This document shows positions 8,091 through 17,083 of a stretch of DNA of 64,000 nucleotides, piece by piece (position 1 is the first letter of the stretch; each line of letters opens with the position of its first letter). The stretch comes from Sulfurimonas sp. (GTDB taxonomy: Bacteria > Campylobacterota > Campylobacteria > Campylobacterales > Sulfurimonadaceae): contig VMSZ01000068.1 of NCBI GenBank assembly GCA_013791885.1, forward strand, positions 1 through 64,000. The letters are read 5' to 3'. The notes under the pieces were generated by a model. That model made no database searches, had not been told where the DNA came from, and saw only the letters and a program-made list of their open reading frames with translations. A program made the position numbers and the translations under genes.

Positions 8091-9140
8091 TTATTCTATT
8101 ATATCCTCTTCATTTAACTCGCTAAATTCACTTAATTCTATGATATCTTCATTAAAAGATTCTAATCTATCTTCTGCGGATTCAATATTTGTTAGTTTAG
8201 CAATATGAAAAATTGCATCTCCTTCCTGAACAAGCGGAATCTCAGATTTTCCGATAATGACACCGTCAAAGGGTGCATAGACAGCATAACTTTCATCTCC
8301 CAAAGGTTCATCAATATAGGCAATTACTTCTAACTCTTTCACAACCTCTCCAAGTGCTTTAATTGTTCTAAGAATACCGCCGCCGCCGGAGCGAATCCAC
8401 TTGCTGTTTCTGCTGATAATCGGCGACTTTTGCTCTTTTTTTCTGCTGATTTTCGGCAGCATATCACTCTCACGTAAAACATTTACCAAGCCGTTTACAC
8501 CTATGCGTATGGAAGTTTCATCAAAACGCAACGCCTCTCCCGCTTCATAGAGAAGTATTGGAACTCCCTTTTCCTGTGCCACGGAACGAAGGGAGCCGTC
8601 TCTAAGTTCTGAGTGTAAAACAACAGGTGCTCCAAAGGCTTTTGCAAGAGAAAATGTGTACTCATTGTCTATATTTGTCCGTACCTGAGGCAAATTAGAT
8701 TTATGAATAGATGCCGTATGCAGATCTATTCCAAAATCGCATTTGCTTACAACTTCATCAAAAAAAATCTTTGCAACTCTGCTTGCAAGAGAACCCGTAC
8801 TGCTTCCCGGGAAACTTCTGTTTAAATCTCTTCTGTCTGGCAGATAGCGCGAAAGTGTACTGATTCCATAAATATTTACAATCGGAACCAATATAACCGT
8901 ACCGCGTACTCTTTTTAAAATACTCAGCTTCTTGAATCTGCGAATAATCTCTATGCCATTGAGCTCATCCCCATGTATCGCCGCGCTTACAAATACAACC
9001 GGGCCGTTTTTTTTTCCTCTTATGACATGCAGAGGAAGCTGCATGGGTGTATTATAGAGTTTTGGCAAATCTATATACACAGTCATACTTGAGCCTTTTA
9101 CTATTTTAGTATCTGCTAAAATAAATACTGAATTGGGCAT
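8091..9140 (-). CDS. Succinylglutamate desuccinylase/aspartoacylase (AstE/AspA) family zinc hydrolase
   Basis: A 349-residue carboxypeptidase-A-like zinc hydrolase. The zinc-binding HGDELNG motif (His and Glu) is at about residues 56-62 and the third ligand is the His in GIDLHTAS. The C-terminal part (about 270-330) is a lipoyl-like beta domain (VYAPFDGVIIG) typical of this long subfamily. Enzymes in this family cleave amide bonds between an acyl group and an amino acid. It is the third gene of the operon, one base after the rimK-like stop. Placing it after an amino-acid ligase suggests it may cleave the ligase's product or a related conjugate; this is inference. Confidence 0.85.
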   Translation of the reverse strand: MPNSVFILADTKIVKGSSMTVYIDLPKLYNTPMQLPLHVIRGKKNGPVVFVSAAIHGDELNGIEIIRRFKKLSILKRVRGTVILVPIVNIYGISTLSRYLPDRRDLNRSFPGSSTGSLASRVAKIFFDEVVSKCDFGIDLHTASIHKSNLPQVRTNIDNEYTFSLAKAFGAPVVLHSELRDGSLRSVAQEKGVPILLYEAGEALRFDETSIRIGVNGLVNVLRESDMLPKISRKKEQKSPIISRNSKWIRSGGGGILRTIKALGEVVKELEVIAYIDEPLGDESYAVYAPFDGVIIGKSEIPLVQEGDAIFHIAKLTNIESAEDRLESFNEDIIELSEFSELNEEDIIE

Positions 9141-9141
9141 T

Positions 9142-10068
9142 TTATGCTCCTATGCTGTCTCTTTTAACTTTTTTAGCAGCATTTCCAGGCTTAACCTCGA
9201 CATTTTTTTCAATGTATTCCATGATTTTTCCGGCTATGTTAATGTTTGTAGATTTTTCAATTCCTTCAAGCCCAGGAGAAGAATTTACTTCCATAACAAG
9301 CGGACCACGGGCTGATGGAATCATATCTACGCCGCAAACGCCAAGTCCCATAGCCTTTGCAGCAGCCAAAGCAGTTGCTTTTTCTTTTCTTGAGAGTTTA
9401 TGTAAAACAGCACTTCCACCCTGATGCAAGTTTGATCTGAAATCTCCCTCTGCACCTTGGCGTTTCATGGCACCGACAACTTCTCCTCCAACAATGAAAG
9501 CCCGTATATCAGCACCGCCTGCTTCTTCAATAAACTCTTGAACGAGTAAATTTACATCCATGCCGTAAAACGCATCTAAAACTGATTTAGCCGCTTTTTC
9601 AGTATCTACCAAAACAACGCCTACGCCTTGCGTTCCTTCAAGAATTTTTAAAACCAATGGAGTTCCCCCACTCAGGGCGATTACATCTTTTGCACTCGAT
9701 TTATTTGAAGCAAATACTGTTTTTGGCATATCAACTTCATGTTTTGAGAGAACCTGTAAGCTTCTAAGCTTGTCTCTGCTTCTTGCAATAGCCAAGTTTC
9801 CAGAGGTAGAGAAAACATCCATCATTTCAAAATGCCTTACCATCGCCGTTCCGTAGAATGTTCTGCTTGCCCCAATTCTAGGTATGATTGCATCGGGCGT
9901 CGGTAAAACTTTACCAAGATAATTCACAACCAACTCACCCTTCATAATTTCAATAGTACACTTTAAATAATCTATAACTCTTACTTCCCAGCCTTTTGCC
10001 TCAGCTTCTTCTACCAGCCTTCTTGTTGAATAAAGTGCCTTGTTTCTTGATAATATATAAACTAACAT
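9142..10068 (-). CDS. rimK: RimK-type alpha-L-glutamate ligase (ATP-grasp)
   Basis: A 308-residue ATP-grasp ligase. I place the start at the ATG at 10068 (MLVYILSRN), because it matches the family N-terminus and has GGGA upstream; a 24-residue extension of the frame lies within the preceding gene. Landmarks are IIPRIG at about 65-70, LEGTQGVGVVL (ATP-grasp glycine loop) near 145, VQEFIEEAGGADIRAF at about 180-195 and MEVNSSPGLEGIE (metal-binding Glu/Asn) near 270. RimK adds glutamates to the C-terminus of ribosomal protein S6 in E. coli; homologues make other glutamyl conjugates. Its partners here are a RimB-like protease and two hydrolases, so the native product may differ. Confidence 0.88.
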   Translation of the reverse strand: MLVYILSRNKALYSTRRLVEEAEAKGWEVRVIDYLKCTIEIMKGELVVNYLGKVLPTPDAIIPRIGASRTFYGTAMVRHFEMMDVFSTSGNLAIARSRDKLRSLQVLSKHEVDMPKTVFASNKSSAKDVIALSGGTPLVLKILEGTQGVGVVLVDTEKAAKSVLDAFYGMDVNLLVQEFIEEAGGADIRAFIVGGEVVGAMKRQGAEGDFRSNLHQGGSAVLHKLSRKEKATALAAAKAMGLGVCGVDMIPSARGPLVMEVNSSPGLEGIEKSTNINIAGKIMEYIEKNVEVKPGNAAKKVKRDSIGA

Positions 10069-10105
10069 TCTTATTTTCCCTTGTTTGTATTTTGTGATTA
10101 TTTTT

Positions 10106-10528
10106 TTATTTTGACTTTGCGAGATACTCTTGAGATACATCCACCAAAAATCTGCCGCTTAAAAATTTACGTCCTATGAGCATAGGATATTTCATGTCGG
10201 CACGATTTGTTAAAGAGATGACAGCCTTGTACTTTTTACCAAAAAACATAACGTCAACTTTAATGGAAGGTCTGAGTTGAAGTTCTCCGTTTGAGCTACG
10301 CACTTTTTTTAATTTATACAGAGGCAGTATCATTTTTTTGTCATGGTAAGACGGGTGTACCTCATCGACAAGTCTGAAATGGACATACTTACCCTGATCT
10401 ATATAGATGTCATCACAATGAAGTGCGTTTGAATCAGCGCCCGTATCTATTTTTGCATCCAAATCAAAGAGTTCCAAATCTAATATAGATATCACTTCCA
10501 CACTGCCGACAATTTTTTTATTTTGCAT
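10106..10528 (-). CDS. RimB-like retropepsin-type protease (PF05618, 'ATP-dependent zinc protease' family)
   Basis: A 140-residue protein with the catalytic aspartate motif DTGADSNALHC at about residues 28-38, as in retropepsin-like aspartic proteases, and a second conserved region ending PMLIGRKFL at about 114-122. Despite the family's database name there is no obvious zinc site. The start is the ATG at 10528, seven bases after GGAG, rather than an upstream in-frame TTG. It is the first gene of the four-gene operon; the rimK-like start is 38 bases past its stop. In Pseudomonas a RimB protease modulates RimK activity, which fits the pairing. Confidence 0.8.
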   Translation of the reverse strand: MQNKKIVGSVEVISILDLELFDLDAKIDTGADSNALHCDDIYIDQGKYVHFRLVDEVHPSYHDKKMILPLYKLKKVRSSNGELQLRPSIKVDVMFFGKKYKAVISLTNRADMKYPMLIGRKFLSGRFLVDVSQEYLAKSK

Positions 10529-10619
10529 AGTAAACTCCAAGTATGGGTGATTATATCAAATCTTATGTATTTTTTCTTTTAATTACTGCTGACATAAAAA
10601 CTCTCACAAGGTTTTTTAT

Positions 10620-10647
10620 TTGCTTGAATGGATTATCAAAGTATAAT
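10620..10647 (+). promoter_or_regulatory. Promoter of mgtE
   Basis: TTGCTT (10620-10625) and TATAAT (10642-10647) are 16 bases apart, 27 bases before the chosen mgtE start. The leader is too short for an M-box magnesium riboswitch, and I see no such fold. Confidence 0.6.
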
Positions 10648-10673
10648 TGCAATATTAGAAAATGGAGAAGTGT

Positions 10674-12041
10674 ATGGAAATAGACAAACAAGAATTAACA
10701 GATTTAGTAGAATTAATCTTTTCCGAAGTAAAACAATATGAAGACAACACTTCAACGGTCCACCCGTATGACATTGCTGAACAGCTCTTAGAATTAAGAG
10801 ACATGAGCAATGAAGAGTATGTGAGTGTTTTAAAAAGAATTCCTCATGATCTTCTTGCAGAAGTTCTCGCTGAACTTCCTGACTATGTTCAAGAAGAGAC
10901 AGCTGACATTTTCAGTGTTAAAAAACTCGCTGACATCGCATCAAAAATGGACACCGATGATGCTGCAACACTGATTCAAAACATTAGTGAAGAGCACGAA
11001 GAAATTTCTCAAAACATTCTCGAATCTTTTGATGATGAAGACAAAGAACTCATTGAACAACTTATTGCCTATGATGAAGACCAGGCCGGTGCATATATGC
11101 AAACGGAGCTTTTTAGCGCAAACATTGGCGAAAAAATAGGTGATGCGCTCATAAGACTGAAACAGTTAAAAGAGAGTGGCGAAGTTGATAATATTTGGCA
11201 TGTTCATCTTATCAATGATAGAAACAAATATTTAGGTTCTGTCGGTCTAGAAGAACTGATTATTTTTGAGCACGCTTTAAAATTTGAAGACATTCCTTAC
11301 GAAAAGCACAAAAACTTTTCGGTCAACCACAAAGAAGACATCAAAGATGTTGTTGAAATGGTTACCAACTACAACCTTAATGCCATTGCCGTTGTTGACG
11401 ATAAAAATAAACTTATCGGTAGGATTACATCCGATGACATTTATGACATCATCGAAGATAGTGCGACAGAACAAATCTTTAACCTTGCAGGGGTTAATGA
11501 TGAAGCTGAGCAAGAAGAAGATATGTTTGAGATTGGAAAAACACGTGCTATTTGGCTTGGGTTAAACCTTCTTACAGCAATTGCCGCTTCACTTGTAATC
11601 GGTCTTTTTGACAGCACCATTCAATCACTTGTTGCCTTGGCTATCTTAATGCCTATAGTCGCTTCCATGGGCGGAAACGCAGGGACACAGACACTTACGG
11701 TTACCGTTCGTCAAATGGCTTTGGGAGATATTGAAGGCGAAGACGCTAAAAAAACTATTTATAAAGAAGTCTTCATTTCATTGGCAAACGGCTTACTCTT
11801 TGCCGTGATTATCGGCATCATTGCATATATTTGGTTTGGGTTACCTATGCTCGGCGTTGTAATTGCATTATCTATGATTATAAATCTTATCAGTGCCGGT
11901 TTTTTTGGGAGTGTTATTCCTCTTGTTCTTCAAAGAGCAGGAGTCGATCCGGCTATCGGCAGCACAGTTTTACTTACTACAGTGACAGATGTTGTTGGCT
12001 TTTTTAGCTTTTTAGGTTTAGCTAGCATTATACTTTTATAA
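10674..12041 (+). CDS. mgtE: MgtE-family magnesium transporter/channel
   Basis: A 455-residue Mg2+ channel of the inner membrane. The order of domains matches MgtE: an N-terminal acidic superhelical domain (about 1-125), tandem CBS domains (about 130-255) that sense cytosolic Mg2+, then five membrane helices (about 275-455). The pore motif PIVASMGGNAGTQ with its conserved Gly-Gly-Asn-Ala-Gly is present at about residues 325-337, and the Asp in TTVTDVVGF in the last helix is conserved. I chose the ATG at 10674, six bases after GGAG; an in-frame ATG at 10662 has no ribosome-binding site. It is followed 12 bases later by a cation antiporter gene, so the two are probably co-transcribed. Confidence 0.95.
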   Translation: MEIDKQELTDLVELIFSEVKQYEDNTSTVHPYDIAEQLLELRDMSNEEYVSVLKRIPHDLLAEVLAELPDYVQEETADIFSVKKLADIASKMDTDDAATLIQNISEEHEEISQNILESFDDEDKELIEQLIAYDEDQAGAYMQTELFSANIGEKIGDALIRLKQLKESGEVDNIWHVHLINDRNKYLGSVGLEELIIFEHALKFEDIPYEKHKNFSVNHKEDIKDVVEMVTNYNLNAIAVVDDKNKLIGRITSDDIYDIIEDSATEQIFNLAGVNDEAEQEEDMFEIGKTRAIWLGLNLLTAIAASLVIGLFDSTIQSLVALAILMPIVASMGGNAGTQTLTVTVRQMALGDIEGEDAKKTIYKEVFISLANGLLFAVIIGIIAYIWFGLPMLGVVIALSMIINLISAGFFGSVIPLVLQRAGVDPAIGSTVLLTTVTDVVGFFSFLGLASIILL

Positions 12042-12053
12042 GGAGAAAATGTT

Positions 12054-13223
12054 TTGGAAGAAATAATTCAAAAAGAAAACAAAAAATTAAAATATTTTAT
12101 TGAAGATTATTGGGATATATTTTTAGGTGTAACGAGTGTCTTACTTGCTTTTTATTTTCATAAAAATGGGCAAGGAGGAATAGCTACACTCTTTGCTGCC
12201 ATAGGTATAGGTTCTCTCTCCCTTACAGTTGCAGAAGTTGCCGAAGTCCTCTCAGAGAGACTTCAAGAGCCATACGGAAGTTTTGTTTTAACACTCAGTG
12301 CCGTTATTGTTGAAATTATACTTTTATATGTTATTTTACTTCAAGCTGTTAGCAATCCAGAAGTCATTGAAACGGTCAAAGGCGGGATTATCTCCGCTGT
12401 TATCGTAGATATGAATGTACTTTTGGGTTTAGCCGTCTTTTTGGGTGGACTGCGTTTTACAGAACAAGAGCACAACAAAGAGACCTCAAGTGCTTATACA
12501 ACCATACTTTTTGTAACCGCAGCTGCACTTTTGGTACCTGGTCTACTCAGTGAAGGTAAGCATGGGCCCGACATTATAGAAGATGCCTCAATCGCTATTG
12601 CTATTCTTTTGATGGTTTTTTATTTTATCATCCTTGTTTTTCAAACAAAAACACATACTCACTTTTTTAAGCAGACTGCCAGAAGCAGAATTTTTCGCCT
12701 TAAAAGAAAAATGGCTAAAGAAAATCAAGAGACGCAGATACAAGACGAAGATGATTACGTCTTTGAAAAGTTCAATATATTAGGTCTTATCGCTTCTATC
12801 TTCCTTTTCATCGCAATTATTGCGTTTGGAGCTGAAGTCTTTGCAACTGATGGAATCATGTTAGCAAAGGAATATGGTATCTCGGCTGGAATTTCCGGAC
12901 TTATCATAGCTATTGTTGCTGTTTCGCCGGAAATTGTCACGGCCATTAAAGCCGCTAAAAATGATGAAATACAAAGAGTTGTCAACATTGCGATGGGGGC
13001 TTCAACCGTATCCATACTTTTAACTGTTCCAATTCTTATGGGGCTTGCTTATGCCAGCGGAATCAGATTTACTCTAGATTTTAATCCACTAGAGATTGGG
13101 GCACTTATCTTGACTATTGTTCTTGCGTGGAAAACTACGGATGAAGGGCAGACAAACTACTTTGAAGGTATGTCTCATTTGATGTTTTTCATAGCCTTTG
13201 CTATTGTTGCGTTTTACTACTAA
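12054..13223 (+). CDS. ChaA-like Ca2+(Na+)/H+ antiporter (CaCA superfamily)
   Basis: A 389-residue membrane protein with about 11 helices in two inverted halves. Each half carries a cation-exchanger signature: AEVAEVLSERL followed by SAVIVEIILL in the first, and VSPEIVTAIKAAKND followed by VVNIAMGAS in the second, resembling the two alpha repeats of ChaA/CAX proteins. It probably expels Ca2+ or Na+ in exchange for protons. The start is TTG, eight bases after AGGAG, and it is 12 bases downstream of mgtE, suggesting a two-gene divalent-cation unit. A hydrophilic linker with an acidic patch (QDEDDYVFE at about 230-238) separates the halves. The specific ion is inferred. Confidence 0.82.
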   Translation: MEEIIQKENKKLKYFIEDYWDIFLGVTSVLLAFYFHKNGQGGIATLFAAIGIGSLSLTVAEVAEVLSERLQEPYGSFVLTLSAVIVEIILLYVILLQAVSNPEVIETVKGGIISAVIVDMNVLLGLAVFLGGLRFTEQEHNKETSSAYTTILFVTAAALLVPGLLSEGKHGPDIIEDASIAIAILLMVFYFIILVFQTKTHTHFFKQTARSRIFRLKRKMAKENQETQIQDEDDYVFEKFNILGLIASIFLFIAIIAFGAEVFATDGIMLAKEYGISAGISGLIIAIVAVSPEIVTAIKAAKNDEIQRVVNIAMGASTVSILLTVPILMGLAYASGIRFTLDFNPLEIGALILTIVLAWKTTDEGQTNYFEGMSHLMFFIAFAIVAFYY

Positions 13224-13232
13224 ACAATACTT

Positions 13233-13258
13233 GCTAAACATTAAGCAAAATGTTTAGC
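13233..13258. repeat. 10-bp perfect inverted repeat after the antiporter gene
   Basis: GCTAAACATT and AATGTTTAGC pair perfectly around a 6-base loop. No U-tract follows. It lies directly upstream of the -10 box at 13267, so it may be either a terminator of the upstream unit or an operator for the next gene. Confidence 0.55.
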
Positions 13259-13266
13259 GGTTTGGC

Positions 13267-13272
13267 TATAAT
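13267..13272 (+). promoter_or_regulatory. -10 box placed for a leaderless transcript
   Basis: TATAAT ends six bases before the ATG at 13279. The usual distance from -10 to the start site would place transcription initiation at or within one or two bases of the ATG, and there is no ribosome-binding site in between. Confidence 0.45.
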
Positions 13273-13278
13273 CCTAAA

Positions 13279-13605
13279 ATGCAAACAGAGTACATTCATC
13301 TTCTTGAACCAACACCGAAACTTCACTCTAAAAAGTGTAAGCTTATCTCATTCTGTATACGTATTTTTTTACAATTTACTACCTTCGTTGTCCCTCTGAT
13401 TATATGGTATTTTTATGATTTTTTTATCGCTCTTCTATCTTTAGTTCTAACTTTCATCATCATGGGAATTATCCGCTCAAAACTTAGAAACAGTGTAATA
13501 CCCTTTAATCAAAGAGAATACCAGTATAGTGACAAAGCCATAGCCGACTGGTACAGTGCAAAAGAACTCTGCTATGAAGAAAATCCGGACTCGTCAGATT
13601 TATAA
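13279..13605 (+). CDS. Hypothetical two-helix membrane protein, 108 aa
   Basis: I do not recognise a family. Two adjacent hydrophobic helices at about residues 26-46 and 50-66 are followed by a hydrophilic tail containing YQYSDKAIADWYSAKELC. The pattern resembles small epsilonproteobacterial membrane proteins of unknown role. There is no Shine-Dalgarno, and a -10 box ends six bases before the ATG, so the message may be leaderless. Its end overlaps the convergent beta-CASP gene by six bases. Confidence 0.55.
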   Translation: MQTEYIHLLEPTPKLHSKKCKLISFCIRIFLQFTTFVVPLIIWYFYDFFIALLSLVLTFIIMGIIRSKLRNSVIPFNQREYQYSDKAIADWYSAKELCYEENPDSSDL

Positions 13606-14997
13606 ATCGACACTCACATTCGGCTCCACAATAACAGCATCATAATCCAGCTTTTCCTTAATAGCCTTTGCAAAAACTTCCATTTTATCAAATTCTCCAT
13701 GAATAAGACATATTTTTTCTATATCTTTCGCTCCGCTTATCCACTCTAAAAGTTCACTCTGGTCGGCATGAGCCGAAAAACCGTTTATGGTAAAAACCTC
13801 TGCTTTTACTATAATCTCTTCAGAATAAATCTTTACAAACTTCGCTTTGTCTACTATGGAGCGTCCTAGCGTTCCAGCAACCTGATAGCCTACAAATATA
13901 AGAGAATTTTTTGGATTCCACAATCTGTGTTTGAGATGATGCATTATTCTTCCGCCACTGCACATTCCGCTTCCGGCAATAATAATACAACGCTCTTTCA
14001 CGCTGTTAATTGCCATAGACTGATCCGTAGAGTCTGTAGTCTCAAGCCATGAAAAAGAGAAGGGATCTTTCCCGCTGCCATGATGCCATTCAAGCTCGTC
14101 ACTTAAATGCAGAGGATATTTATTATAAAGCTCTGTCGCTTTTATTGCCAAAGGGGAATCTAAAAAAACTCTGCACTTTGGCAATACTCCTGTGTCATGC
14201 ATCTCATGTAAAAGCCAAAGTATCTCTTGGGTTCGCTCTAGGGCAAAAGATGGGATGAGAACATTTCCGTCTCGTTTAAGGGTTTTCCGCACTGCCTCTT
14301 TAAACTCCTCTATGCTCTCTTGTAAAGGCTTATGAATTCTGTCTCCGTAGGTAGACTCAACATACAAAGTATTGGCGCCTTCCAACTTGTCAGGACCATC
14401 GATAATCAATCGATGAGGACTCCCTAAATCACCCGAAAAAACTATACGTTTATATTTGTCCTCAACCTGTGCATCTATCATGACAAAGGCGCTACCGAGT
14501 ATATGTCCTGCGTTTGCCAAAGAGACGACAATATGCTGCTTAAGCTTAAATTCTTTAAAATACTCCAGAGTATGCCAATTTTTAGAAAAAACATTGCGAA
14601 CATCATCTTCCGTATAAAGCGGTTCCAAAACACTCTCTTCATCTCCATGTCTACGAGCTTTTTTCTTGAGTGTTTTATACTCCTCTTTAAGTATCTTTGC
14701 CCCATCTAAAAGCATGATTTTAGCTACTTCTTTCGTTGGCTTTGTTGCTATAATGGTTCCATTAAACCCATCTTTGACGAGCTTTGCTACTCTTCCGATA
14801 TGGTCAAGGTGCGCATGTGTTAAAATCAGATAATTAACTTTACTAACGTCAAATGCAAAAGGCTCATAATTTTTCTCCATTGCACCTTCACCCTGAAAAA
14901 GACCACAATCAACCAAAATTCTAATAGAACCGATTTTCAATAAATGGCACGAACCAGTCACTCCCTGCGCCGCGCCATAAGATATTACACTTATCAC
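13600..14997 (-). CDS. Beta-CASP metallo-beta-lactamase-fold nuclease (Ysh1/CPSF73-like)
   Basis: A 465-residue soluble zinc hydrolase. The MBL domain shows THAHLDHIGR (motif 2, about residues 58-67), a further zinc His in AGHILGSA and the Asp in SGDLGSP. The beta-CASP domain shows SFALERTQE and GSGMCSGGRI, and the RNA-specific C-terminal MBL segment has FSAHADQSEL near 405-414. Members are RNA endo- or exonucleases of the archaeal/bacterial KH-less class; the actual RNA target is unknown. The start is GTG six bases after GGAGG. It stands alone on the minus strand, convergent with the 108-aa gene and divergent from the ABC-F gene. Confidence 0.9.
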   Translation of the reverse strand: MISVISYGAAQGVTGSCHLLKIGSIRILVDCGLFQGEGAMEKNYEPFAFDVSKVNYLILTHAHLDHIGRVAKLVKDGFNGTIIATKPTKEVAKIMLLDGAKILKEEYKTLKKKARRHGDEESVLEPLYTEDDVRNVFSKNWHTLEYFKEFKLKQHIVVSLANAGHILGSAFVMIDAQVEDKYKRIVFSGDLGSPHRLIIDGPDKLEGANTLYVESTYGDRIHKPLQESIEEFKEAVRKTLKRDGNVLIPSFALERTQEILWLLHEMHDTGVLPKCRVFLDSPLAIKATELYNKYPLHLSDELEWHHGSGKDPFSFSWLETTDSTDQSMAINSVKERCIIIAGSGMCSGGRIMHHLKHRLWNPKNSLIFVGYQVAGTLGRSIVDKAKFVKIYSEEIIVKAEVFTINGFSAHADQSELLEWISGAKDIEKICLIHGEFDKMEVFAKAIKEKLDYDAVIVEPNVSVDL

Positions 14998-15142
14998 AAT
15001 ACACCTCCAAATAGCTTCTAAATCACTTTAATTATAACACTATTATAGAATTTAAAAGGCACTATTAACATAAAAACAGATACTATCTGCAAATAAAAAA
15101 CGGCAAAAAAACTATAAAATTTCAGGGATACCACGCAACTAT

Positions 15143-17077
15143 ATGGCACTCATAGACTTACAAAAAATATCAAAACATTATTCAGCTCAAAAGATACTCG
15201 TAGATGTAAACTTTCATGTGGATGAAGGTGAAAGAATTGTTGTTATCGGAAAGAATGGAAGCGGTAAATCTACTCTCATGAAGATACTTCACGGCTCTCT
15301 GGCCCAAGACAGCGGTGAGAGAATCTGCAGACAAAACTTAGAAATAAAAATGCTCGACCAAAGACCGCAGTTTAAAGAAGGCCATAGTGTTCGAGAAGCT
15401 GTGGAAGATGGCCTTCATGAGCTTAATCACGCAAAAGCAAGATATAACGAACTCTCTCTTTTGCTTGCAGAAGATTTTGACAATAAGCTCCTCATAGACG
15501 AGCACGAGATGCTTTCAAGATATTTAGAACACCACAATGCCTGGAATCTGGATGATAAAATTGAGCGAATCATTGAGCATTTTGATTTAAAGCAGTACGA
15601 AGACAAGCCTATTTCGCTCCTTAGCGGTGGAGAGCAACGCCGTGTTGCACTTGCTTCTTTATTACTTCAAAAACCGGACATCTTACTTTTAGACGAACCT
15701 ACCAATCACCTTGATGTTTATATGGTTGAGTTTTTAGAAGATTTATTGCTGAAAGAAAAATTCACTCTTGTTTTTATTTCCCACGACAGATACTTTATTG
15801 ATAGAATTGCCACAAAATCTGTAGAAGTTGAAGACTGTTCTATTCGTGAATATAGCGGTGGCTACAGCAATTACCTCACGCAAAAAGCAGAGTGGATACG
15901 CACTTTGGAAAAACAGCATGGCAATCTTTTGGATGTTCTCAAACGCGAGAATGAATGGTTTGCAAAGGGTGTAAGAGCAAGACTTAAACGCAACGAAGGG
16001 CGAAAAGAAAGGCTTATGGAACTTCGTGAAAGTGCAAAAACAAACCCTGCACAGATACGAAAAATGTCACTCGAGCTTGAACGCGAAGCAAAACATTTTA
16101 ATCGTGAGAAAAGTGTCAACAGACAAAAAATGCTCTTTGAAGTAGAAGATGTCAGCCTTACTCTGGGAAACAAAGAACTTTTAAAAAACTTCTCTACACG
16201 TATTTTGCAAAAAGACGTCATCGCCATTGTCGGACCAAACGGAAGCGGGAAATCAACCCTCTTAAAGACCCTGCTTGGACGCATAGAACCGACAAGCGGA
16301 AAGATTAAACGCGGTGAATTTAAAATAGGTTACTTTGACCAGCACAGAGAACTTTTAGATGACGACAAAAACCTCATAGAAACATTTTGTCCAAACGGCG
16401 GAGACAGGGTCAATGTTCGCGGAAGTGACTTGCATGTTTATGGCTACTTAAAAAACTTTCTATTTCCGCGGGAATTTTTAGATAAAAAAATAGGCGTTTT
16501 AAGCGGTGGAGAAAAAAATCGTATTGCTCTTGCTCTGCTCTTTACACAGGATGTAGATATACTCATTCTCGATGAGCCGACAAATGATTTGGACATCCCA
16601 ACTATCAACATACTCGAAGAGCAACTCACAAACTTCAGCGGTGCCGTTATCATAGTTAGCCATGACAGATATTTTGTAGACAAAATAGCCAAAAAACTTT
16701 TTATTTTCAAAAAAGACAAGCATATAGAAGAATCGTATCAGCAGTATTCCGAGTATTTGGAACTTGAAAAAGAACTCAACGAGCTTGAAGCAATGCACAA
16801 AACAGAGCAAAAACCAAAAGCTGAAATAAGAGAAAAAGTTAAAACACTCAAACTCACATATAAAGAAAAAATAGCATTAGAAGAGTTACCTAAAGAGATA
16901 GAAAAAATTGAAGAAAAAATTGAAGAAAAAAATGCGTGTTTAGCAAATCCGAAATGCTATGAAGAGATAGGTATTACGATTTTAGCAAAAGAGCTTGAAG
17001 AGTTAGAGGCTCTGTACGAGTCAAAAGTTGAAGAACTTCTGACCATACAAGAAAAAGAAGAAGAGATAAATTCTTAA
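15143..17077 (+). CDS. ABC-F family ATPase (Uup-like)
   Basis: A 644-residue soluble protein with two ABC modules and no membrane helices. Walker A motifs are GKNGSGKST (about 37-45) and GPNGSGKST (about 363-371); signature motifs are LLSGGEQRR and VLSGGEKNR, each followed by a Walker B ending in DEPTN-x-LD. The linker between modules is charged and helical. The C-terminal tail (about 540-644) is a long Glu/Lys-rich coiled coil, as in Uup, which binds branched DNA or ribosomes. ABC-F proteins act in translation or ribosome quality control. A TATAAA box is at about 15112. Convergent with the DAHP synthase gene, seven bases apart. Confidence 0.9.
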   Translation: MALIDLQKISKHYSAQKILVDVNFHVDEGERIVVIGKNGSGKSTLMKILHGSLAQDSGERICRQNLEIKMLDQRPQFKEGHSVREAVEDGLHELNHAKARYNELSLLLAEDFDNKLLIDEHEMLSRYLEHHNAWNLDDKIERIIEHFDLKQYEDKPISLLSGGEQRRVALASLLLQKPDILLLDEPTNHLDVYMVEFLEDLLLKEKFTLVFISHDRYFIDRIATKSVEVEDCSIREYSGGYSNYLTQKAEWIRTLEKQHGNLLDVLKRENEWFAKGVRARLKRNEGRKERLMELRESAKTNPAQIRKMSLELEREAKHFNREKSVNRQKMLFEVEDVSLTLGNKELLKNFSTRILQKDVIAIVGPNGSGKSTLLKTLLGRIEPTSGKIKRGEFKIGYFDQHRELLDDDKNLIETFCPNGGDRVNVRGSDLHVYGYLKNFLFPREFLDKKIGVLSGGEKNRIALALLFTQDVDILILDEPTNDLDIPTINILEEQLTNFSGAVIIVSHDRYFVDKIAKKLFIFKKDKHIEESYQQYSEYLELEKELNELEAMHKTEQKPKAEIREKVKTLKLTYKEKIALEELPKEIEKIEEKIEEKNACLANPKCYEEIGITILAKELEELEALYESKVEELLTIQEKEEEINS

Positions 17078-17083
17078 TCTAAT

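Noticed and set aside
10541..10673. Possible magnesium (M-box) riboswitch before mgtE
   Set aside because: The transcribed leader is only about 20 bases if the visible promoter is used, far too short for such a fold.
14049..14258. Plus-strand 69-codon frame inside the beta-CASP gene
   Set aside because: It lies antisense inside a well-supported gene, with no ribosome-binding site or recognisable peptide. Other antisense frames inside real genes were dropped for the same reason.
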